Of a DNA stretch of 64,000 nucleotides, positions 60,303 to 64,000 are shown piece after piece; position 1 is the first letter of the stretch, and the number at the start of each line of letters is the position of its first letter. Origin of the DNA: G963677185 sp963677185 (GTDB lineage: Bacteria; Bacillota; Syntrophomonadia; Syntrophomonadales; Syntrophomonadaceae); assembly GCA_963677185.1 (NCBI GenBank), contig OY781889.1, forward strand, positions 1,674,001 to 1,738,000, in the 5' to 3' direction. The position numbers and the translations under genes are program-made. The notes under the pieces are model-generated. The model worked only from the letters and a program-made list of their open reading frames with translations. It was not told where the DNA came from and searched no databases.

Positions 60303-61511
60303 TTGCAGCGAAAATTAATCGTGAAATATGCAGCCATCGCTATTGTTGTATTTGCCGTTTCCTTTGGACTGGGCACGTTAGTGACCCAGCAGATTATGCA
60401 ATACGGCATTCTGGGAATGTTAAGCAATACCCTTACCGGAAGTTCCACCCTGGATGGCGAGAGGGTCAACATCCTCATCATCGGCCAGGATGCCCGGCCT
60501 AACGAAAAAGTCACCCGTTCCGACACCATGATTGTGGCCTCGATTGACCCCAAGCTGAAAAAAGCGGTTCTTCTCTGGATTCCGCGCGATACCAAGTGGG
60601 AAAGCAACAAATATGGCACCCAGAAGATCAACGCATCCAACTCCTTCGGCGGCCCTGAATTGTGCCGGGACGCCCTCGAGGAGTTGCTGGATATTAAGAT
60701 AGACTACTATGTCCAGCTTAATTTTGACGCCTTCCGCAAGGTGGTCGATGAATTGGGTGGTGTGGAAATTAACGTTGAACAGCGTCTTTATCATGAGGAC
60801 CCGGAGAATCCTGAACTGGAGATTGACCTGGATCCCGGCGTGCAAACCCTCAATGGCAAGGACTCCCTGGCTTATGTTCGCTACCGCAGTTATCCCATGG
60901 GGGATATGGACAGGGATACCCACCAGGCGATTTTTGTCAAAGCCCTGGCTGCCAAAGCCCTGTCCCCGATTACGGTCCTGAAGGTGCCGGAAATCATCAT
61001 GACGGTAAGGGAAAACCTGGTAACTGATATGACTGCCAGCGATATGGCCAGGTATGCCACCTGGGCTCCATCATTTAAGAGCGATGATATTATAACCCAG
61101 ACCCTTCCGGGATTTTATGAAAACGGCTATAACAGCTCTGGAGACCTGATATGGTGTTATTGGAAGCCGGATGAGGACCTGGTTCACAAAATCCTTGACA
61201 ACCTGTTTGCAGGAAAGAAATACGAAGTCTATGATCAATCGGCTGAAGACGACTACAACAGCAGCAACAGTTACTCGGGCGACGATTCAGACAGTGATTC
61301 TAAATCCAGCCAGGATGAGACTGAAACAGATAAACCGGGCAAGACAGGAACTGATGGTAAGGATAGCTCAAGTCAGACCAGCACCAATTCAGATTCCCAG
61401 AACGCCAGCCATAGCCAGTCCAATACCAACAGTACGCCCGATCCGGCTGTTTCACAGCCATCAGACAATCAAAATCACAGTTCATCCAACAGCACCAACC
61501 CATCGCGGTAG
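60303..61511 (+). CDS. LytR-CpsA-Psr (LCP) family wall-polymer ligase
   Basis: 402 aa. An N-terminal membrane helix (~8-28) is followed by the LCP catalytic domain: VNILIIGQDARPNEKVTRSDTMIVASID, IPRDTKWES, KINASNSFGGPELCRDALEELL, VVDELGGVEINVEQRL and LAYVRYRSYPMGDMDRDTHQ, with the Arg and Asp residues that bind the polyprenyl pyrophosphate. These enzymes transfer teichoic-acid-like or capsular polymers to peptidoglycan outside the cell. The last ~80 residues are a Ser/Asp/Asn-rich low-complexity tail. TTG start at 60303 eight bases after AGGAGG. The Pho-box-like promoter fits wall-polymer exchange under phosphate limitation (inference). Confidence 0.92.
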   Translation: MQRKLIVKYAAIAIVVFAVSFGLGTLVTQQIMQYGILGMLSNTLTGSSTLDGERVNILIIGQDARPNEKVTRSDTMIVASIDPKLKKAVLLWIPRDTKWESNKYGTQKINASNSFGGPELCRDALEELLDIKIDYYVQLNFDAFRKVVDELGGVEINVEQRLYHEDPENPELEIDLDPGVQTLNGKDSLAYVRYRSYPMGDMDRDTHQAIFVKALAAKALSPITVLKVPEIIMTVRENLVTDMTASDMARYATWAPSFKSDDIITQTLPGFYENGYNSSGDLIWCYWKPDEDLVHKILDNLFAGKKYEVYDQSAEDDYNSSNSYSGDDSDSDSKSSQDETETDKPGKTGTDGKDSSSQTSTNSDSQNASHSQSNTNSTPDPAVSQPSDNQNHSSSNSTNPSR

Positions 61512-61561
61512 CAGGAATGAATCTGACCCACCCTTGACACAAGCGGGAAAGGGGCGTATCT

Positions 61562-63349
61562 ATGCTTCGAAGCAGAGTCAAATCCAGCCTGCCCTGGTTC
61601 TATATTGTACTGCTGATATTCGGATTAATTAGCGCTGGAACCACATGGGCCATGAACAACATAATGCAGTCCTATGCCTTCGAACTGGCTGATTCCAAGG
61701 TAAGCAGCCTGGTTCATTACCTGGATGGAGAACTGAAAGCGGGCCGCACTTCGCTGGAACTGCTGGCGAGCAACCCCATTATCCGCGACGGAAGCAAGAC
61801 TGAAGCAATGGATTATCTAAAAGCCCGCCAGTCGATGCTGGAAGGCTTTGATTTTATTCTGATTGGCGATACTACAGGGTATTATGTGACCACTCTCGAT
61901 TATTACGGCAACATATCTGATCGCGCCTATTTCCATCAAGTTATGAACGGAGAAACTGTAATATCGGATCCCGTTGTTTCTAAAACCACCGGCCAGCCGC
62001 AGATAGTTATCGCGACTCCTATTAAGAATGCCAGCGGCCAGATAACCGGCATCCTGGCCGGCACCGTAAGCCTTGCCCGGCTTTCGGCTATTGTAAATTC
62101 CGAAAAATTCGGGGACAGCGGTTATGCTTTTATGCTGGACAGCAGCGGGAAAGTTATTGCTCACCCGCTGCCCGAATATTTGATGACTGACCGGCTCAAG
62201 AATAGTGAGAATCCGGCGGTAATGTCGACGGTATCCAGCATGAGTTCAGGTCAGACCGGCAAGACCACCTATGAGGAAAACGGGGAAACATATGTCACTG
62301 CTTATGCGCCTCTAAACACAGTACCCTGGTCGCTGGGGGTAACGGCGCCATTGGACGAGCTGTATCTGGGAATCAACCTTTCCTGGGCGGTGGTGATTGG
62401 AATAGCGATAATGGGATTTCTTTTCCTGCTTCTGATTTTATACCGGTCTTTGCAGGAGGGCGAACACGAGTTCCGAGAGCTGCTGGACAGCATAAACGCT
62501 GGTGTGATAGTTTATTCACCCGATTTAGCCGTAATCTATGCCAATCCGCCGGTTCTTGAAATAGTTGCCGCACACAGCACCCACCAGAACCAACAATTTC
62601 CACATCAGGTGCACTGGCTGGATTCCGAAGGCCAGCCAATCAGCGAAGACCAGTTCCCAGCCTGCCGTGCCCGGTCTGAACTGATTGCCGTTCATGGATT
62701 TGTGATGGGGATTCGCAATCCCAAGGACGATAGTGTAGTGTGGTTTCTCTGCGACTGTTTTCCGATATTCCAGGCAGATGGAGCCCTGCGGCAGTTGGTA
62801 ATGACCCTGGTGAATATGACAGAGCGCAAACACCTGGAGGAGGAGCTTTATTATTATTCGACCACAGATATGCTTACTGGAGCGGGCAACCGCCGCAGTG
62901 GTCTTACCATACTGCAGAAAATGGTGGAGCTTTTTAAGCGTCAGGGTCTCAACCTGGTGGTTTGTTTTTTCGATCTCAACGATTTAAAACCGGTGAATGA
63001 CATCTATGGCCATGCGCAGGGAGATAACTATATCCGCATGGTGGCAGACATTGTCGCCGAGTCCATACGTGCAGCCGATACCCTCGTAAGGATGGGCGGG
63101 GACGAATTCCTTATAATTCTGCCCCAGTGCGATCTGGATCATGCAGCAGAGGTGATGAAACGGGTGGAAAATAGGCTGGCTGCAGTCAATCAAGCCGGTC
63201 AGTATCCTTTTAAGGCCAGCATAAGCTATGGCCTGGCCGCATGTCAGGAGGGGAGCTCCTGCAGCTGCGAGGAGCTGATTAATCACGCCGATGCCGAAAT
63301 GTATCTGCGCAAAGAAGCATTCAGACAGGCTAAAAAGCCCCTGATATAA
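61562..63349 (+). CDS. Cache-PAS-GGDEF diguanylate cyclase
   Basis: 595 aa. Helices at ~12-32 and ~272-294 flank an extracellular double-Cache domain (FDFILIGDTTGYYVTTLDYYGNISDRAYFHQVMNGETVISDPVVSK and the later IATPIKNASGQITGILAGTVSL). PAS follows at ~303-420 and GGDEF at ~430-590. The active motif GGDEF is at 512-516, with an inhibitory site RAAD (503-506) exactly five residues upstream, so active and feedback-inhibited synthesis of c-di-GMP is expected. The Cache domain probably binds an amino acid or organic acid. ATG start with AAAGGGG upstream; 50 bp after the LCP gene, so the two may be co-transcribed. Confidence 0.93.
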   Translation: MLRSRVKSSLPWFYIVLLIFGLISAGTTWAMNNIMQSYAFELADSKVSSLVHYLDGELKAGRTSLELLASNPIIRDGSKTEAMDYLKARQSMLEGFDFILIGDTTGYYVTTLDYYGNISDRAYFHQVMNGETVISDPVVSKTTGQPQIVIATPIKNASGQITGILAGTVSLARLSAIVNSEKFGDSGYAFMLDSSGKVIAHPLPEYLMTDRLKNSENPAVMSTVSSMSSGQTGKTTYEENGETYVTAYAPLNTVPWSLGVTAPLDELYLGINLSWAVVIGIAIMGFLFLLLILYRSLQEGEHEFRELLDSINAGVIVYSPDLAVIYANPPVLEIVAAHSTHQNQQFPHQVHWLDSEGQPISEDQFPACRARSELIAVHGFVMGIRNPKDDSVVWFLCDCFPIFQADGALRQLVMTLVNMTERKHLEEELYYYSTTDMLTGAGNRRSGLTILQKMVELFKRQGLNLVVCFFDLNDLKPVNDIYGHAQGDNYIRMVADIVAESIRAADTLVRMGGDEFLIILPQCDLDHAAEVMKRVENRLAAVNQAGQYPFKASISYGLAACQEGSSCSCEELINHADAEMYLRKEAFRQAKKPLI

Positions 63350-63471
63350 TAACTGAAACCCAGTACACATTTCGATTGCCCTTTATACCTCAAATTCGGA
63401 ATAATCTGTAAAATTCATGTATTAACCCGGTCTAATCCCCGTGTATTCGGAGCTTGAGCCTATGACAATGA

Positions 63472-63499
63472 TTGCAAGCAAAGGGAATATAAGTAAAAT
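63472..63499 (+). promoter_or_regulatory. Candidate promoter of the last gene
   Basis: TTGCAA (63472-63477), 16 bp, TAAAAT (63494-63499) upstream of the GTG at 63645. No SigD-type promoter was recognised. Confidence 0.4.
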
Positions 63500-63644
63500 T
63501 GGGTCTTGATATAAGTATGATGTAACGGTAGCCTGTTATTGTGGTTCATAAGCAAACCCAGCATTACTAACCTTTGTTCGCGGCACTTTGATTCTACGCT
63601 TGAACCTCATCATTGGTACACTAATTCACCAAAGGAGGGGTATC

Positions 63645-64000
63645 GTGTTAACCTGGGATCAAGTAGCAGCATTTCAAGAAATGGCACCTTTAACAGTTGA
63701 GCAGTTTCCCGATGGAGCAGCCTGCACCGTGGTGGTAGGCGACACCATTAAGTGGAAATACGCTTCCCCGCAAATGGATCTGCCGGCAATTCAGCCAGGC
63801 AGCAAGGCGAGCCCGCTGGGTGGAGCGCTCCAGGCCATGAAGAAACAGTCCAAGGTAGTGATAAATGTGCCTGCCGAAGTATACGGGCGTCGCATGACCA
63901 TCACTTCCGTACCGATTGTTAAAGATGGAGTGATTGAAGGAGCCCTTTCCATAGGGCGCTTACGGCTTAACTCACTTACCAGTGCATTCAGCGAGTTTGC
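63645..64000 (+). CDS. N-terminus of a probable cytoplasmic chemoreceptor or sensor, cut by the window end
   Basis: The frame starts at GTG 63645 behind AAAGGAGGGG and is open to the end of the window (118 codons seen). The visible part (AAFQEMAPLTVEQFPDGAACTVVVGDTIKWKYASPQMD... VINVPAEVYGRRMTITSVPIVKDGVIEGALSIGR) is a small PAS/Cache-like sensor domain without membrane helix, of the sort found at the N-terminus of short clostridial methyl-accepting proteins. The signalling domain itself would lie beyond the window, so the chemoreceptor call is inference. Confidence 0.6.
   Translation, partial: MLTWDQVAAFQEMAPLTVEQFPDGAACTVVVGDTIKWKYASPQMDLPAIQPGSKASPLGGALQAMKKQSKVVINVPAEVYGRRMTITSVPIVKDGVIEGALSIGRLRLNSLTSAFSEF

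Noticed and set aside
63422..63437. TTAAC...CTAAT pair before the last gene as a fourth Pho box
   Set aside because: Only two units, spaced 10 bp, with no further units or suitably placed -10 box.

Overview
The window looks like a chromosomal segment of an anaerobic Gram-positive bacterium (Firmicutes/Bacillota, clostridial side). Evidence: strong AGGAGG-type ribosome sites, two LPXTG-anchored Cna-B surface proteins, a LytR-CpsA-Psr wall ligase, an ECF sigma factor with an RsgI-like membrane partner, four proteins with the copper-amine-oxidase N-terminal ('stalk') domain, a DUF6323/DUF6179 pair, many c-di-GMP enzymes and the anaerobic mercury-methylation genes hgcAB. A Syntrophomonas-like relative is possible but not proven. 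I saw no rRNA, tRNA, CRISPR array, insertion sequence or prophage.

Layout. 0-9 kb: tail of a DUF2294/MpsC gene, a KimA-like K+ importer, DUF2087, a CHASE4-PAS-GGDEF-HD-GYP protein, an MBL-fold hydrolase and an UbiB/AarF kinase. 8.7-10.6 kb: a secreted Cys/low-complexity protein, a NapH-like polyferredoxin and a small exported Cys protein behind a Pho-box-like promoter. 10.6-19 kb: two copies of a module, each made of a 172-aa two-repeat protein (apparently starting at ATT) followed by a large LPXTG/Cna-B adhesin; promoters, an array of 11-bp-spaced GTCAC sites and heptanucleotide repeats are duplicated as well. 19-26 kb: adenine deaminase, MazEF, a stalk-domain protein, an RsgI-like anti-sigma factor and an ECF sigma factor. 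26-33 kb: pseudokinase-MORN protein, secreted papain-like protease, Fe-alcohol dehydrogenase overlapping a diguanylate cyclase, LipM-like octanoyltransferase. 33-40.6 kb: two solitary DNA methyltransferases, two stalk-domain proteins, a GNAT-YoaP acetyltransferase. 40.6-45.8 kb: a PAS/GAF histidine kinase and the DUF6323-DUF6179-TrmO operon. 45.8-48.1 kb: a Cys-rich MarR regulator with hgcA and hgcB, with a palindromic operator on the promoter, and a convergent 52-aa membrane protein. 48-64 kb: a helical phasin-like protein, an FtsX-type permease, a PocR histidine kinase, another stalk protein, a Rossmann-MCP fusion, an HD-GYP phosphodiesterase, an LCP protein, a Cache-PAS-GGDEF cyclase and the start of a probable chemoreceptor.

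How parts may work together. Four c-di-GMP enzymes, two histidine kinases, two chemotaxis-type proteins and many surface proteins suggest a sensing and cell-surface lifestyle. Three promoters share one geometry (four TTAAY-like units at 11-bp spacing, then 10 nt, then a -10 box), as expected of a PhoP/PhoB-type regulon. The hgcAB operon would methylate Hg(II) using a corrinoid methyl donor. Its overlapping Cys-rich MarR gene and promoter palindrome suggest local, perhaps thiol- or metal-responsive, control.
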